Positions 10,577-20,965 of a DNA stretch of 64,000 bases are shown here, one piece after another. The stretch covers positions 2,796,001-2,860,000 of the forward strand of contig NZ_CP067377.1 of assembly GCF_019565455.1 (NCBI RefSeq). The letters are read 5' to 3'. A model generated the notes under the pieces. The model was not told where the DNA came from. It ran no database searches and worked only from the letters and a program-made list of their open reading frames with translations. A program made the position numbers and the translations under genes. Source of the stretch: Flavobacterium oreochromis (lineage in GTDB: Bacteria > Bacteroidota > Bacteroidia > Flavobacteriales > Flavobacteriaceae). Position 1 is the first letter of the stretch; each line of letters begins with the position of its first letter.

Positions 10577-11644
10577 ATGGCAGGAAATTCTTTTGGAAAT
10601 ATATTTAAAATAACCACTTTTGGAGAATCGCATGGCATGGCTTTAGGAGGAATAATTGATGGATGCCCATCAGGTATCGAATTAAATATGTCTCTTATTC
10701 ATCAAGAAATGCAAAGACGAAAACCAGGCCAATCTTCTATTGTTACACAACGTAAAGAAGAAGATGAAGTTCAATTTTTGTCAGGAATTTTTGAAGGGAA
10801 AACTACAGGAACCTCTATAGGTTTTATAATTCCTAATACAAATCAAAAATCAGATGATTATAGTCACATAAAAGACACTTACAGACCTAGTCATGCTGAT
10901 TATGTATATGATCAAAAATATGGGTTTCGTGATTATAGAGGAGGAGGACGTAGTTCTGCAAGAGAAACTGCCTCTAGAGTACTAGCAGGAGCTGTAGCAA
11001 AACAAGTTATTCCTCAAATAAAAATTAATGCTTTCGTATCTTCTGTAGGAGAAATTTTTGTAAATAAACCATACCAAGAGTTAGATTTTTCTAAAATAGA
11101 ATCAAATCCAGTTAGATGCCCTGATCCTGAAATAGCTGCACTAATGGAAACTCATATTAAAGAAATTAAAAAACAAGGTGATACAATAGGAGGTACAATA
11201 ACTTGTGTTATTCAAAATGTACCAATTGGTTTAGGAGAACCTGTTTTTGATAAGTTACATGCAGAATTAGGTAAGGCCATGTTATCTATAAATGCAGTTC
11301 ATGGTTTTGAATACGGAAGTGGTTTTTGTGGTGCTAAAATGAAAGGAAGTGAACATAATGATCATTTTAATCCAGATGGAACCACCCAGACTAATTTATC
11401 AGGAGGAATACAGGGAGGAATTAGTAATGGAATGGATATCTATTTTAGAGTTGCTTTTAAGCCTGTAGCTACTTTAATTCAAAAACAAGAAGTTTTAACA
11501 GTAAATGGAGAGCTTATAGAACAACAAGGAAAAGGCAGACATGATCCTTGTGTTGTTCCTAGAGCAGTACCCATTGTTGAAGCTATGGCTGCTTTAGTAA
11601 TGGCAGATTATTATTTATTAAATAAAATTTATCAATTTAAATAA
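10577..11644 (+). CDS. aroC: Chorismate synthase
   Basis: Converts 5-enolpyruvylshikimate-3-phosphate to chorismate, the last common step of aromatic biosynthesis, needing reduced FMN. 355 aa. All three family motifs are visible: [20 protein letters not shown] at the N-terminus, [16 protein letters not shown] near residue 120 and the C-terminal [22 protein letters not shown]. Its TAA stop shares one base with the ATG of the following transporter gene, so the two are probably co-transcribed. Confidence 0.97.
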   Translation: MAGNSFGNIFKITTFGESHGMALGGIIDGCPSGIELNMSLIHQEMQRRKPGQSSIVTQRKEEDEVQFLSGIFEGKTTGTSIGFIIPNTNQKSDDYSHIKDTYRPSHADYVYDQKYGFRDYRGGGRSSARETASRVLAGAVAKQVIPQIKINAFVSSVGEIFVNKPYQELDFSKIESNPVRCPDPEIAALMETHIKEIKKQGDTIGGTITCVIQNVPIGLGEPVFDKLHAELGKAMLSINAVHGFEYGSGFCGAKMKGSEHNDHFNPDGTTQTNLSGGIQGGISNGMDIYFRVAFKPVATLIQKQEVLTVNGELIEQQGKGRHDPCVVPRAVPIVEAMAALVMADYYLLNKIYQFK

Positions 11645-12903
11645 TGGAAATAACTAAAAATGAGGTTTCTAAGAAATCTACTTTTTCAAATCTGACTGTG
11701 CAAATCCTATTAGCAATGATTTTAGGAGCTGCATTAGGAATCTTTATACATAATAATTGTGATGATACTACTGCTAGAGATTTTAGTGGATATATAAAGA
11801 TGTTAGCAACCGTTTTTATTCGTTTAGTTCAGATGATTATTTCTCCTTTAGTTTTTACCACTTTAGTCGTAGGTATTGCTAAATTAGGTGATATAAAAGC
11901 AGTTGGACGAATAGGAGGAAAGGCTTTAGGATGGTTCTTTACAGCTTCCTTTATATCCTTGTTAATAGGAATGTTTTGGGTAAATATCTTAAAACCAGGA
12001 GCAGGACTAAACCTAAGCGGGGTAGATGTAACTACAGCAGCTGAGGTAACAGAAAAAACGCAAAACTTTTCTGCTCAAAACTTTGTTGAACACATAATAC
12101 CTAAAAGTGTTGTAGAAGCAATGGCAGCAAATGAAATTTTACAAATTGTAATTTTTTCAATCTTCTTTGGTTTAGCAGCCGCGTCTTTAGGAAATCATAC
12201 AAAGTCTGTTATAAACGCATTAGATAAAACATCTCATATTATCTTAAAAATGGTGAATTACGTGATGAAATTTGCTCCTCTAGGTGTTTTTGGAGCAATA
12301 GCAGGAGTATTTGCTATTCGTGATTTAGGAGAGTTGTTATTAACATATGCTAAATATTTTGGTTCCTTTATAGTAGGAATTACTTCTTTATGGATTGTAT
12401 TACTAATTATAGGTTATTTATTTTTAAGAAGTAGATTAAGAATACTTTTAAATCATATCATTTCTCCTTTAGTAATTGCTTTTGGTACTACTAGTAGCGA
12501 GGCTGTCTTTCCTAAATTAACGGAAGAATTAGAAAAATTTGGAATTAAAGATAAAATAGTATCATTTATGCTTCCTTTAGGTTATTCCTTTAATCTAGAT
12601 GGTAGTATGATGTATATGACTTTTGCTAGTATTTTTATTGCACAAGCTTACGGGGTGTCATTAGATTTAGGAACTCAATTAACTATGTTGTTAGTTTTGA
12701 TGCTTACTAGTAAAGGTATAGCAGGTGTTCCAAGAGCAAGTTTAGTAGTTGTTGCAGCTACTTGTGGAATGTTTGATATTCCAGTTGAAGGCATCGCTTT
12801 GATATTACCAATAGATCACTTCTGCGATATGTTTAGAAGTGCAACTAATGTTTTAGGAAATGCTTTAGCTACTTCTGTTGTTGGGAATTGGGAAAAAGAA
12901 TAA
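11644..12903 (+). CDS. Dicarboxylate/amino acid:cation symporter (DAACS family)
   Basis: Inner-membrane glutamate/aspartate or C4-dicarboxylate symporter of the GltP/DctA fold. 419 aa with about eight hydrophobic helices. Substrate-site signatures are the Ser-rich hairpin AFGTTSSEAVFP, the NLDGSMMYMTFASIF motif of TM7 and the second hairpin TSKGIAGVPRASLVV. The C-terminal RSATNVLGNALATSVV carries the Arg/Asn that line the substrate pocket. The exact substrate cannot be assigned. It overlaps aroC by one base. Confidence 0.92.
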   Translation: MEITKNEVSKKSTFSNLTVQILLAMILGAALGIFIHNNCDDTTARDFSGYIKMLATVFIRLVQMIISPLVFTTLVVGIAKLGDIKAVGRIGGKALGWFFTASFISLLIGMFWVNILKPGAGLNLSGVDVTTAAEVTEKTQNFSAQNFVEHIIPKSVVEAMAANEILQIVIFSIFFGLAAASLGNHTKSVINALDKTSHIILKMVNYVMKFAPLGVFGAIAGVFAIRDLGELLLTYAKYFGSFIVGITSLWIVLLIIGYLFLRSRLRILLNHIISPLVIAFGTTSSEAVFPKLTEELEKFGIKDKIVSFMLPLGYSFNLDGSMMYMTFASIFIAQAYGVSLDLGTQLTMLLVLMLTSKGIAGVPRASLVVVAATCGMFDIPVEGIALILPIDHFCDMFRSATNVLGNALATSVVGNWEKE

Positions 12904-12925
12904 AATAAAACAATATAAAATTTAT

Positions 12926-12960
12926 AAATAGCTTGAGATATTCTGTATCTCAAGCTATTT
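12926..12960. terminator. Shared terminator, symporter and GNAT gene
   Basis: Perfect 15-bp stem AAATAGCTTGAGATA/TATCTCAAGCTATTT with loop TTCTG between the convergent genes. Its right part overlaps the stop codon of the minus-strand GNAT gene. Confidence 0.85.
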
Positions 12961-13518
12961 ATATTTAAATTCTGATTTTAGAATAGAATAAATTACTGAA
13001 TCCCAAAATTTACCTTCAAAATACTCATTTTCTCGTAAATGCCCTTCTTTTGAGAATCCTAATTTTTCTAAGACCCGCGCAGAAGCTCCATTTTTAGGAT
13101 CTATAACAGCCTCTACAGAATGTAACCCCATTTGATTAAAACCATATTCTAATACTAATTTACTAGCTTCAGTAATAATTCCTCTACCAGCATATTCTGG
13201 TAATATCATATAACCTATTTCTGAACGATAATTTTCTTTTTGTATGCGGTAATATCCTAAGAATCCAATTAATTTATCATTTGGTTTTTCTGTAATTGCC
13301 CAATTAATTCCTTCGTTTTGGTCAATTTTAGTATTTATAGTATCAATAAGTCGTATGGCATCCTCCTTATCTTTTAATAATGGACGGGGTATATACTCCA
13401 TATTTTTAGGGTTACTGCGTAATGCAAATACCTCTTCTACATCATTATGGTTCATTTTTCTGAGTATTAATCGCTCAGATTCTAAATTTTGAAACGGTAT
13501 AAATGTAAATGAATTCAT
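12955..13518 (-). CDS. GNAT N-acetyltransferase, RimJ/RimL type
   Basis: 187 aa of the Acetyltransf_3 subgroup. It opens with LESERLILRKMNHNDVEEVFALRSNP. The acetyl-CoA pyrophosphate loop is visible as LPEYAGRGIITEASKLVLEY, and the C-terminal part reads IDPKNGASARVLEKLGFSKEG. Relatives acetylate protein N-termini or small amines; the substrate here is unknown. It is convergent with the symporter and shares its terminator. Confidence 0.9.
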   Translation of the reverse strand: MNSFTFIPFQNLESERLILRKMNHNDVEEVFALRSNPKNMEYIPRPLLKDKEDAIRLIDTINTKIDQNEGINWAITEKPNDKLIGFLGYYRIQKENYRSEIGYMILPEYAGRGIITEASKLVLEYGFNQMGLHSVEAVIDPKNGASARVLEKLGFSKEGHLRENEYFEGKFWDSVIYSILKSEFKYK

Positions 13519-13590
13519 AAAAAAAGTAATTTGTTATAAAAAATGATTAAATTTATAATATCTCTGATTCAGAAAAATAAGTGTAAATAT

Positions 13591-13871
13591 ATGGAAACAA
13601 AATTTGAATTAATCGAAAAAGAATTGATAGAAAGCCTACATTTTCCAAATCAACAAGTACTTGAAGAAGTTAAAGATAGAGAACAACTTAAAGTAGAGTT
13701 AGAAAGAGCTCAGGTACTGGGGAATTTAGAGCACTCTAAAATTAAAATTTATTTTGAAGATGCTATCTCAAAAAAGTAGTAGACACGACAGTTTGGGGAG
13801 TGACAGACCAAGAAATAATATTAAAAAAAGGAGTTACTATTCCAATACATCGTATTTATAGAATTGTATGA
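13591..13871 (+). pseudogene. Small conserved protein of unknown function (one frameshift)
   Basis: Starting at ATG 13591 the frame reads METKFELIEKELIESL and DREQLKVELERAQVLG and stops at 13779 after ISKK. The next frame continues seamlessly as VVDTTVWGVTDQEIILKKG and IPIHRIYRI to a TGA at 13871, giving about 93 aa. The break is a run of six A's where seven restore the frame. I recall similar small proteins in Flavobacteriia but know no function. The C-terminal strand pattern could be a small PH-like barrel, which is speculative. An intact terminator follows. Confidence 0.65.
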
Positions 13872-13893
13872 CATAATAATAAATGATGTTTGT

Positions 13894-13931
13894 AACTTCT
13901 GTTAACTTTTTGATTAACAGAAGTTTTTTTT
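13894..13931 (+). terminator. Intrinsic terminator
   Basis: Stem AACTTCTGTTAA/TTAACAGAAGTT with an 8-base loop and a T-run, 22 bases after the small protein gene. About 220 further bases to 14150 show nothing recognisable. Confidence 0.9.
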
Positions 13932-14149
13932 GAAATGTCTATTGAAAATAATATAAAAAGATTGGTTTCATTTTGATAGCTTATTTATTGAATTCAATTA
14001 GAAGAATGACCCAATAAGTTGTTTTATAAAATCTAGTTCTGTAACATTTTCAATTTTAATAACACAACTACATGATATAATAATTTACTTTATTGCTTAA
14101 TATACGATATACCGTTTAAAAAAAAGTTATAATAAAAGTAATGCTATTG

Positions 14150-15136
14150 CTATTTTTATGGTAAGATGTATTCATTGTTGAGATCCATTTAATCTTTTTC
14201 CTGAAGCATGCTCAAATCCTGAATTTAACTTTTTGGGTACAATTTATGGATCTTTTTTTCATCCTTACGTTCCTTTATTCGTCATGATTAGAGGTTTACG
14301 ACTATTACCTATAAAAATATCAATTAGTGATTTTTATAAAAAGGACTTTTTAGGATTACCCTCAACGATCATTTCAGATGTATTTACTTATGGCTTTCTT
14401 AATGCCTCACAGATATTTCATGATGCAATTAAAAATATAATACTTATTCCTTTTAAATTTAATGCTTATACCGTGCCAATGTGGTATCTCTATATGCTTT
14501 TTTTTCAGCATCGGGTGAAAAAGCAAATCAAAATCAGAAGATAATATTTTTAATTATATGCAGCATTATATTCTTTTTACCATATGCTTATACTTTTTCT
14601 CATGAGTTATTTGTAATATCTACTTGCAATAGCTTTGGAACATTTTATTATTTTGCTGGATCTAATGACTATTTTTTATTAGGGAATTTTTTTAGCAAAA
14701 GATTTTAAAAAATACAATTGCACTAAGACCTTAATTATTGCTATTCCTTTATTTTTTATTGGATATAGAATCACCTATATTGGATTTAAAATGATAAATA
14801 GCTAATTCAAACTGTACAGAGGATCAAGTTAAATTATTCTTTTTATACTCTTTGTATTGTTCATCTGATGTATTAATGATCATTGCAGTTTTTCTAGTAG
14901 TATTAATACTCCTTCCTTATAAAACTATTTAAAAATATAACAAAATGCGGATTAAGGATTTATTTTATACACTATTTTATTGTTGGATTTGGTTATTGGT
15001 TAGCAGATTTATTACAAATTCCAGTATCATTAAAAATTCCTGTAACGGCAATTATAGTATTTACCATTTGTTCGATATGAGTTAATGTTTTTATAAAATA
15101 ATTCCTAAAGTTTCGACATGGATATTTGGGTAATTA
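14150..15136 (+). pseudogene. Acyltransferase-3 family membrane protein relic
   Basis: Several frames carry pieces of one multi-spanning acyltransferase: GTIYGSFFHPYVPLFVMI, LLPIKISISDFYKK, HDAIKNIILIPFKFNAYTVPMWYLYML, then LPYAYTFSHELFVIST and FGTFYYFAGSNDYFLLGNF. A tail with IPKVSTWIFG ends near 15136. These match the order of the Acyl_transf_3 (OafA/WecH-like) family, whose members O-acylate surface sugars. There are several frame changes, stops and missing segments and the first helix is unrecognisable. This is decay rather than a single error. Confidence 0.75.
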
Positions 15137-15553
15137 AAGGCTATTTTTAGCCTGTGTGATAGATAGAAAATAAACTTGAAAAACAATAAATTTAGTAGTA
15201 AAATATATTTTTAAATACAAATTAAGCGTTAGAAAATTATTACCAATAAAACAATGAGTTTGAATCTAAGAAGTACCTATTTTTTTGTTTCCAATATAGT
15301 AAAACTACATTTTCGGATAAAAAATCTGTGTATTTTTATCTTTTTTGCTCTTTTCATCTTCATTATAAAGTATAACACCTAATTTGGTTTAAAAAAACTC
15401 TATATCTTGATTATACTAAGAAAAGAATACGAAATATTTATATTCTTCTTAGTGAAATATTAATAGGAGTTTTTTAGGTTTGTAAATCAATTAGTTACTA
15501 AGGTTCTGGAATTGTTTTTTACAGATATAAGATATAATTTTAATATATTATAA
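15137..15553. other. Mostly non-coding stretch before the LytTR gene
   Basis: A small hairpin AGGCTA-TTTT-TAGCCT lies just after the acyltransferase relic (15138-15151). The only plausible reading frame is the 42-codon one at 15254. No clear promoter was identified for the LytTR gene. Confidence 0.4.
15254..15382 (+). CDS. Possible small membrane peptide or N-terminal relic
   Basis: A 42-residue frame from ATG 15254, MSLNLRSTYFFVSNIVKL, followed by a hydrophobic helix (CIFIFFALFIFIIKY). It may be the degenerate membrane N-terminus of the LytTR protein downstream, since some LytTR proteins carry such helices. It may equally be chance. Frames between 15383 and 15555 are closed. Confidence 0.25.
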   Translation: MSLNLRSTYFFVSNIVKLHFRIKNLCIFIFFALFIFIIKYNT

Positions 15554-15554
15554 A

Positions 15555-15884
15555 ATGAGAGATAAACAAAATTATACTTTTATAAAAACAGATAAAAAAT
15601 TAATAAAATTAGATTTTGAAAATATTTTATTTATAAAAGGTTTAGGAAATTACGTTGAAATATTTGTAAAAAATAATAAAAAGTACACTTATTATAAAAC
15701 TTTAAAAGATCTTATAGATAAATTACCAGATGAATTTATGAGAGTCCATAATTCCTATATTATAAATTTAAAAAATGTGAGCTATATTCAAGATAGCCAT
15801 TTAATTATTGAAGAACATAAAATTGCAATAGCAAAAAGCTATAAAGATTGTTTAATAAATTGTATTGATAAATTATTACTTTAA
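15555..15884 (+). CDS. Stand-alone LytTR DNA-binding protein
   Basis: 109 aa consisting almost entirely of a LytTR domain: FIKTDKKLIKLDFENILFIKG, YVEIFVKNNKKYTYYKTLKDL and the signature FMRVHNSYIINLKNVSYI. LytTR domains bind direct repeats in promoters. Most are fused to a receiver domain, but none is present here and no histidine kinase is nearby. It could be a naturally short regulator or the remaining C-terminal half of a response regulator; the ATG start gives a complete domain. Confidence 0.85.
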   Translation: MRDKQNYTFIKTDKKLIKLDFENILFIKGLGNYVEIFVKNNKKYTYYKTLKDLIDKLPDEFMRVHNSYIINLKNVSYIQDSHLIIEEHKIAIAKSYKDCLINCIDKLLL

Positions 15885-15980
15885 ATAAGAAAAACAACCT
15901 TTTAAATAATAATTAGATCAGATCAGATAATTTATTTTTATAATTAAAACGATCTTGGTTGTTTTGTATAAAAAAATAAA

Positions 15981-16493
15981 ATGAAACAAATATTATTTTA
16001 CTTAACGTCAATGGTAATTATGACATTAAACAATTTAAATGCTCAAAATTCAAGCTATGATAAAGATGTACAAACAATTGATGCTTTAATTAAAGCCAGT
16101 TACGAAGTAGTTTCAGGGAAAAAGGGAGTAAAAAGGCAATGGGAAAGAGATACTTATTTACATCATCCAAAAGCAGTATATTCATATTTTGATAAAGAAC
16201 AAAATAGACAGCAAACAGTATCACTTCAAGAGTTTCATAATGAAACCGATCAAATGATTTTTGAAACCTCATTTTATGAAAATGAGATCAATAGGGAAGT
16301 TCGAATTTTTGGAAATATTGCTCATGTTTGGAGCACATATGAGACAAAATTAGAAGAAAAAGGAAAAATAGTAAGAAGAGGAATAAATAGTATTCAACTA
16401 ATTTTTGAAAATAATCGTTGGTATATTATTTCTTGGACGTTCTGTGGAGAAACAGATACTAATATAATCCCTAAAATGTTTGATAGAAATTAA
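15981..16493 (+). CDS. Secreted NTF2/SnoaL-like protein
   Basis: 170 aa with a signal peptide (hydrophobic segment then NNLNAQ). The mature part has the alpha/beta cone pattern of NTF2-like proteins: IDALIKASYEVVSGKKG, LQEFHNETDQMIFETSFYENEI, REVRIFGNIAHVWSTYETK and a C-terminal INSIQLIFENNRWYIISWTF. Such periplasmic DUF4440/SnoaL-type proteins have varied, usually unknown roles. It is a single gene just upstream of the his leader. Confidence 0.75.
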   Translation: MKQILFYLTSMVIMTLNNLNAQNSSYDKDVQTIDALIKASYEVVSGKKGVKRQWERDTYLHHPKAVYSYFDKEQNRQQTVSLQEFHNETDQMIFETSFYENEINREVRIFGNIAHVWSTYETKLEEKGKIVRRGINSIQLIFENNRWYIISWTFCGETDTNIIPKMFDRN

Positions 16494-16500
16494 AAATAAA

Positions 16501-16531
16501 TTTTGTACTTTTAAATTTATATCTAAATTTG
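16501..16531 (+). promoter_or_regulatory. his operon promoter
   Basis: TTTTG at 16501-16505, an 18-base spacer and TAAATTTG at 16524-16531. This matches the Bacteroidetes -33/-7 consensus, 21 bases before the leader peptide ATG. Confidence 0.8.
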
Positions 16532-16552
16532 TGCGTTAAATAATAAAAATCA

Positions 16553-16606
16553 ATGAATTTTAATATGTTACATCATCATCATCACTTAATCGCTCAGGCG
16601 AGGTGA
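16553..16606 (+). CDS. hisL: his operon leader peptide
   Basis: A 17-residue frame, MNFNMLHHHHHLIAQAR, ending in TGA at 16604-16606. Five consecutive His codons (16571-16585) are the hallmark of a ribosome-mediated attenuator sensing charged tRNA-His. The reading frame ends 34 bases before the terminator hairpin. It is too short for most gene finders. Confidence 0.93.
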   Translation: MNFNMLHHHHHLIAQAR

Positions 16607-16673
16607 TAGTGGTGTGCTGTAACATCAAATAATATACCTAATCCCGTCTGAGTAAATCAGACGGGATTTTTTT
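16593..16673 (+). promoter_or_regulatory. his transcription attenuator
   Basis: The terminator is the stem ATCCCGTCTGA/TCAGACGGGAT (16641-16667) with loop GTAAA and a T-run to 16673. An antiterminator partner lies inside the leader: CTCAGGCG (16593-16600) pairs with CGTCTGAG (16645-16652), the left arm of the terminator, over 8 bp with one G-U. A ribosome stalled at the His codons would leave 16593-16600 free, allowing read-through. A ribosome reaching the stop codon would cover it, so the terminator forms. A further pairing ATGTTACA (16565-16572) with TGTAACAT (16618-16625) may act as the pause or protector hairpin. Confidence 0.88.
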
Positions 16674-16713
16674 ATTTCCATTATTTGGTTTGCTCAGATA
16701 TAAATATTTTAAA

Positions 16714-17571
16714 ATGAGTAAATTAAAAATTGCAGTTCAAAAAGTGGACGTTTAAGCGAAAAATCACTAAAACTACTAGAAGAATGTGGTATTAAAGTGG
16801 CTAATGGAAATCGTAAACTAAAATCAGAAGCAAAAAATTTTCCACTAGAAATTTTATTTCTGCGAGACGATGATATCCCGCAATATGTAGAGCAAGGAGT
16901 AGCTGATATAGGTATTCTTGGGCAGAATGAAGTATGGGAAAAAGATAAAAAAGTAAAACAAATAGAAACACTAGGTTTTGCATCCTGTAGACTTTCACTT
17001 GCTATTCCCAAAGATGAAAACTATACAGGTTTACATTATTTTGAGAACAAAAAAATTGCTACCAGTTATTCGAAAATTCTTACAAATTTCTTTAAAGAAA
17101 AAAATATAAATGTAACAATCGAAGAGATAGGAGGTAGCGTAGAAATTGCCACCAGTATTGGTCTAGCGGAAGCAATATTTGATATTGTAAGTACGGGAAG
17201 TACTTTATTAATGAACGGTCTAAAAGAAGTAGAAGTAGTATTTAAAAAGTCAAGCAGTACTCATAGCAAATCCCATTTTATCAGAACAAAAAAAAGCCAT
17301 TTTAGAAAAATTGTTATTCAGAATTAAAGCTGTTAAAAACGGTGCTGAAAATAAATATATTTTATTAAATGCACCTAATAAAGTTATCAGCCAAATTTGT
17401 AATGTTTTACCAGGAATGAAATCACCTACAATATTACCATTAGCAGAAGAAGGATGGAGTAGCTTACATTCCGTGGTAAAAGAAGAGCAATTTTGGGATG
17501 TTATTGATAAGCTTAAAGAACTCGGAGCAGAAGGAATATTAGTCATTCCAATAGAAAAAATGATACTATAA
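16714..17571 (+). pseudogene. hisG: ATP phosphoribosyltransferase, long form (two frameshifts)
   Basis: First step of histidine biosynthesis, joining ATP and PRPP. From ATG 16714 the frame gives MSKLKIAVQK and breaks at a run of five A's where six restore SGRLSEKSLKLLEECG. The main frame then carries LPLEILFLRDDDIPQYVEQGVADIGILG-type substrate-binding sequence and IATSIGLAEAIFDIVSTGSTLL. A second break near 17250 (one extra A) leads to the C-terminal domain (PTILPLAEEGWSSLHSVV). That ACT-like domain marks the long, histidine-feedback-inhibited form of about 285 aa. Probably functional in reality. Confidence 0.9.
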
Positions 17572-17582
17572 AACAATAAGAA

Positions 17583-18867
17583 ATGGAAATAATTGTAAAC
17601 CCACATAAAAAGAATGGACGCAGCTTATCCAACGTCCGAATATAGATCAAACAAATCTTTCAGAAACCATAAATCAAATTTTTTCAGAGATTAAAAAAGA
17701 AGGAGATAAAGCCGTAATTAAATATACCCATTTTTTTGATCATGTTGATTTAGAAAAATTAGAAATAGATTCAATAATTTGGAATAAATCAATAGAAAAT
17801 ATATCAGAAGAGTTAAAAGAAGCTATTCAAATAGCAAAATCAAATATAGAAAAATTTCATACAGCACAAATTGAAAAAAAGCAAGTAATAGAAACCACAA
17901 TAGGCGTAAAGTGTTGGAGAGAAAACCGCCCTATAGAAAAAATAGGGATTTATATACCAGGAGGTTCCGCCCCCTTATTTTCAACGGTGTTAATGTTAGG
18001 AATACCCGCTAAATTAGCTGGATGTAAAGAAATTATACTCTGTACACCACCCGATAAAAACGGCATAATTAATCCTGCAATTTTATTTGCTGCTCGATTA
18101 GTAGGTGTTACTAGAATATTTACTGTTGGAGGTATCCAAGCAATAGGAGCAATGACATTTGGAACTAGATCAATTCCTAAAGTAGATAAGATTTTCGGAC
18201 CAGGAAATCAATATGTAACAGCAGCTAAACAAGTTGCAATGAATTTTGGAGTAGCAATAGACATGCCCGCAGGACCTAGTGAATTATTAATAATTGCAGA
18301 TAACTCAAGTTATCCTCATTTTGTTGCAGCAGACTTACTCTCACAAGCGGAACATGGTCCTGATAGTCAAGTAATATTACTTTCTGACAATCTAGAAATA
18401 ATTAAACAAATACTAGAACAAGTAAGAGTACAAATACAAATATTACCTAGAAATACAATTGCTCAAAAAGCACTTCAAAATAGTAAAGCCATTGTATTGA
18501 AAGATATATGGGAATGTTTAGAATTAAGTAATTTATATGCACCTGAACACTTGATTTTAGCAGTACAAACATATAATCAATACCTTTCAGATATATGTAA
18601 TGCAGGTTCTGTTTTTTTAGGTAATTATAGTTGTGAAAGTGCAGGAGATTACGCCAGTGGAACAAATCATACATTACCTACTAATGGATATGCGCGCAAC
18701 TATAGTGGAGTATCCGTTGATAGTTTTATAAAAAAATAACCTTCCAAGAATTAAGTAAAGAGGGAATTCAAAACATAGGTCCCATCATAGAAGTAATGGC
18801 AGAAGAAGAGCAGTTATTCGCCCACAAAAATGCAGTTACCATTCGATTAAAAAATTTAGAATCATGA
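17583..18867 (+). pseudogene. hisD: Histidinol dehydrogenase (two frameshifts)
   Basis: Oxidises histidinol to histidine, the last two steps of the pathway, with zinc and NAD. ATG 17583 gives MEIIVNPHKK and breaks at five A's where six continue EWTQLIQRPNIDQT. The main frame runs to 18739 and shows IYIPGGSAPLFSTVLMLGIPA, GVTRIFTVGGIQAIGAMTFGT, KIFGPGNQYVTAAKQ and ADLLSQAEHGPDSQ with zinc and base residues. A third part (18735-18867) supplies the C-terminal AEEEQLFAHKNAVTIRLKN. The second break is also a homopolymer A-run one short. The stop overlaps the hisC ATG (ATGA). Confidence 0.92.
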
Positions 18868-19877
18868 TTCAAATAAAAAAACTTATACGCTCTAACATAC
18901 TTTCACTTACTCCTTATAGTAGTGCACGTGATGAATTTAATACAAACGATGGTATATTTTTAGATGCAAATGAAAATCCTTTTGGTTATTTAAATCGTTA
19001 TCCAGATCCTTATCAGAAAGAACTAAAAGATAAATTAGGATTAGTAAAAAATATTACTCCTGATAATATCTTTATAGGAAATGGCAGTGATGAAGTCATT
19101 GATTTAGCTTACAGAATATTTTGTGAGCCAGCCCTTGATAAAATCATTATTTGTCCACCTACTTATGGCATGTACAAAGTAGCTGCTCACATAAATAATA
19201 TTCAAGTCATAACCATTCCTCTTAATCAATCATTTCAATTAGATATTGATAGAATTTTAAGTACAGAAGCTAAAATGATTTTTATCTGCTCACCTAATAA
19301 TCCAACAGGTAATCATATTGAAAATATAGAAACGATTATTAAAAATTTTAGAGGAATCGTTTTTATAGATGAAGCATACATTGATTTTAGCATGCAAGAA
19401 TCATTATTACAAAAAGTAAAAAAATATCCTAATATAATAGTATCCCAAACATTAAGTAAAGCTTGGGGAAAAGCTGCTATTCGTATAGGAATTGCCTATG
19501 CCAGTAAAGAAATAATTGACTTATATACAAAGATTAAGCCTCCTTACAATATAAGTAAGATTAATCAAGAAGAAGCAATAAAAGCATTAAATGATATAGA
19601 AACTTTTATTAAAAATAAAAAAATAATCATAGAACAACGAACTTGGTTAATAGAAGAATTAAACAAGCTTCCCTTTGTAAAAAAGATATATCCAACTCAG
19701 GCAAATTTTATTCTATTAAAAGTAGAAAAAGCCAATATTATATATCAAAAATTAATACAAAAAAATATCATCATCCGTAATCGTCATACAGTAATTCAAA
19801 ATACCTTAAGAATTAGCATTGGTCAACCTCATGAAAATAAAATACTCATAAACATATTAAAAGATATTAAATTATGA
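18864..19877 (+). CDS. hisC: Histidinol-phosphate aminotransferase
   Basis: PLP-dependent aminotransferase (fold type I) making histidinol phosphate from imidazole acetol phosphate and glutamate. 337 aa, on the short side but complete. Visible parts are [13 protein letters not shown] at the N-terminus, [36 protein letters not shown] (PLP Asp/Tyr) and the Schiff-base lysine stretch [19 protein letters not shown]. It overlaps both neighbours by four bases (ATGA junctions), consistent with translational coupling. Confidence 0.95.
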   Translation: MIQIKKLIRSNILSLTPYSSARDEFNTNDGIFLDANENPFGYLNRYPDPYQKELKDKLGLVKNITPDNIFIGNGSDEVIDLAYRIFCEPALDKIIICPPTYGMYKVAAHINNIQVITIPLNQSFQLDIDRILSTEAKMIFICSPNNPTGNHIENIETIIKNFRGIVFIDEAYIDFSMQESLLQKVKKYPNIIVSQTLSKAWGKAAIRIGIAYASKEIIDLYTKIKPPYNISKINQEEAIKALNDIETFIKNKKIIIEQRTWLIEELNKLPFVKKIYPTQANFILLKVEKANIIYQKLIQKNIIIRNRHTVIQNTLRISIGQPHENKILINILKDIKL

Positions 19878-20965
19878 AAAAAATATTATTTATAGATCGA
19901 GATGGTACATTAGTTTTAGAACCTCCAGTTGATTGTCAGTTAGATAGTTTAGAAAAATTAGAATTCTACCCGGGTGTATTTCAAAATCTTTCTCGTATAG
20001 TTAAAGAGTTAGATTATTTACTCGTTATGGTAACTAACCAAGATGGATTAGGTACACCATCATTTCCAGAAAATACTTTTTGGCCTGTACAAAATAAAAT
20101 ACTCAAAGCATTTAAAAATGAAGGTATTGAATTTCATGAAATATTAATTGATAAATCCTTTTCATATCAAGAGTTACCTACTCGTAAACCAGGAACAGCA
20201 ATGCTGGCACACTATATAAAAGGAGATTTTGACATAGAAAATTCATATGTAATAGGTGATCGTTTAACAGATGTTCAATTAGCAAAAAATATAGGTTGTA
20301 AGGCTTTATTAATTGGACAAGAAAATTGCGATCAAGCAGAATTAACCACTACATCATGGAGAGATATTTATACATTATTAGCCTTAAAATCACGAAAAGC
20401 AAAGGTTACGCGAAATACTAACGAAACAAAAATACTAGTAGAACTGAATTTAGATGGATCAGGAAATGCGAGTATTTCAACAGGATTGGGTTTTTTTGAT
20501 CATATGTTAGAACAAATTGCTAAGCATGGTAATATAGACCTCAATATACAAGTAAAAGGAGATTTGTATATTGATGAACATCATACAATAGAAGATGTGG
20601 CTATTACACTTGGAAGCACCTTTTTAAACGCTTTAGGAACTAAAAAAGGAGTTGAACGATATGGATTTTTATTACCCATGGATGATTGTCTTGCTCAAGT
20701 AGCAATAGATTTCGGAGGTAGACCTTGGCTTGTTTGGGACGTTCAATTTAAAAGAGAAAAAATAGGAGATATGCCTACTGAAATGTTTATGCACTTTTTT
20801 AAATCTTTTAGTGATAATGCAAAGTGTAATTTAAATATAAAAGCAGAAGGAAATAATGAACATCACAAGATAGAAGCCATTTTTAAAGCTTTTGCAAAAG
20901 CTTTAAAAATGGCTACTTCTAAAACAAATAATTTTTCAATCCCTAGTACAAAAGGAACATTATGA
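19874..20965 (+). CDS. hisB: Bifunctional histidinol-phosphatase / imidazoleglycerol-phosphate dehydratase
   Basis: Fusion of two pathway enzymes, 363 aa. Residues 1-165 are a HAD-type phosphatase with DRDGTL (nucleophile Asp), VTNQDG and [17 protein letters not shown]. Residues 170-363 are the dehydratase with [27 protein letters not shown] and [18 protein letters not shown], the paired His-rich metal sites. The fused arrangement is also known from enterobacteria. ATGA overlaps at both ends. Confidence 0.96.
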   Translation: MKKILFIDRDGTLVLEPPVDCQLDSLEKLEFYPGVFQNLSRIVKELDYLLVMVTNQDGLGTPSFPENTFWPVQNKILKAFKNEGIEFHEILIDKSFSYQELPTRKPGTAMLAHYIKGDFDIENSYVIGDRLTDVQLAKNIGCKALLIGQENCDQAELTTTSWRDIYTLLALKSRKAKVTRNTNETKILVELNLDGSGNASISTGLGFFDHMLEQIAKHGNIDLNIQVKGDLYIDEHHTIEDVAITLGSTFLNALGTKKGVERYGFLLPMDDCLAQVAIDFGGRPWLVWDVQFKREKIGDMPTEMFMHFFKSFSDNAKCNLNIKAEGNNEHHKIEAIFKAFAKALKMATSKTNNFSIPSTKGTL

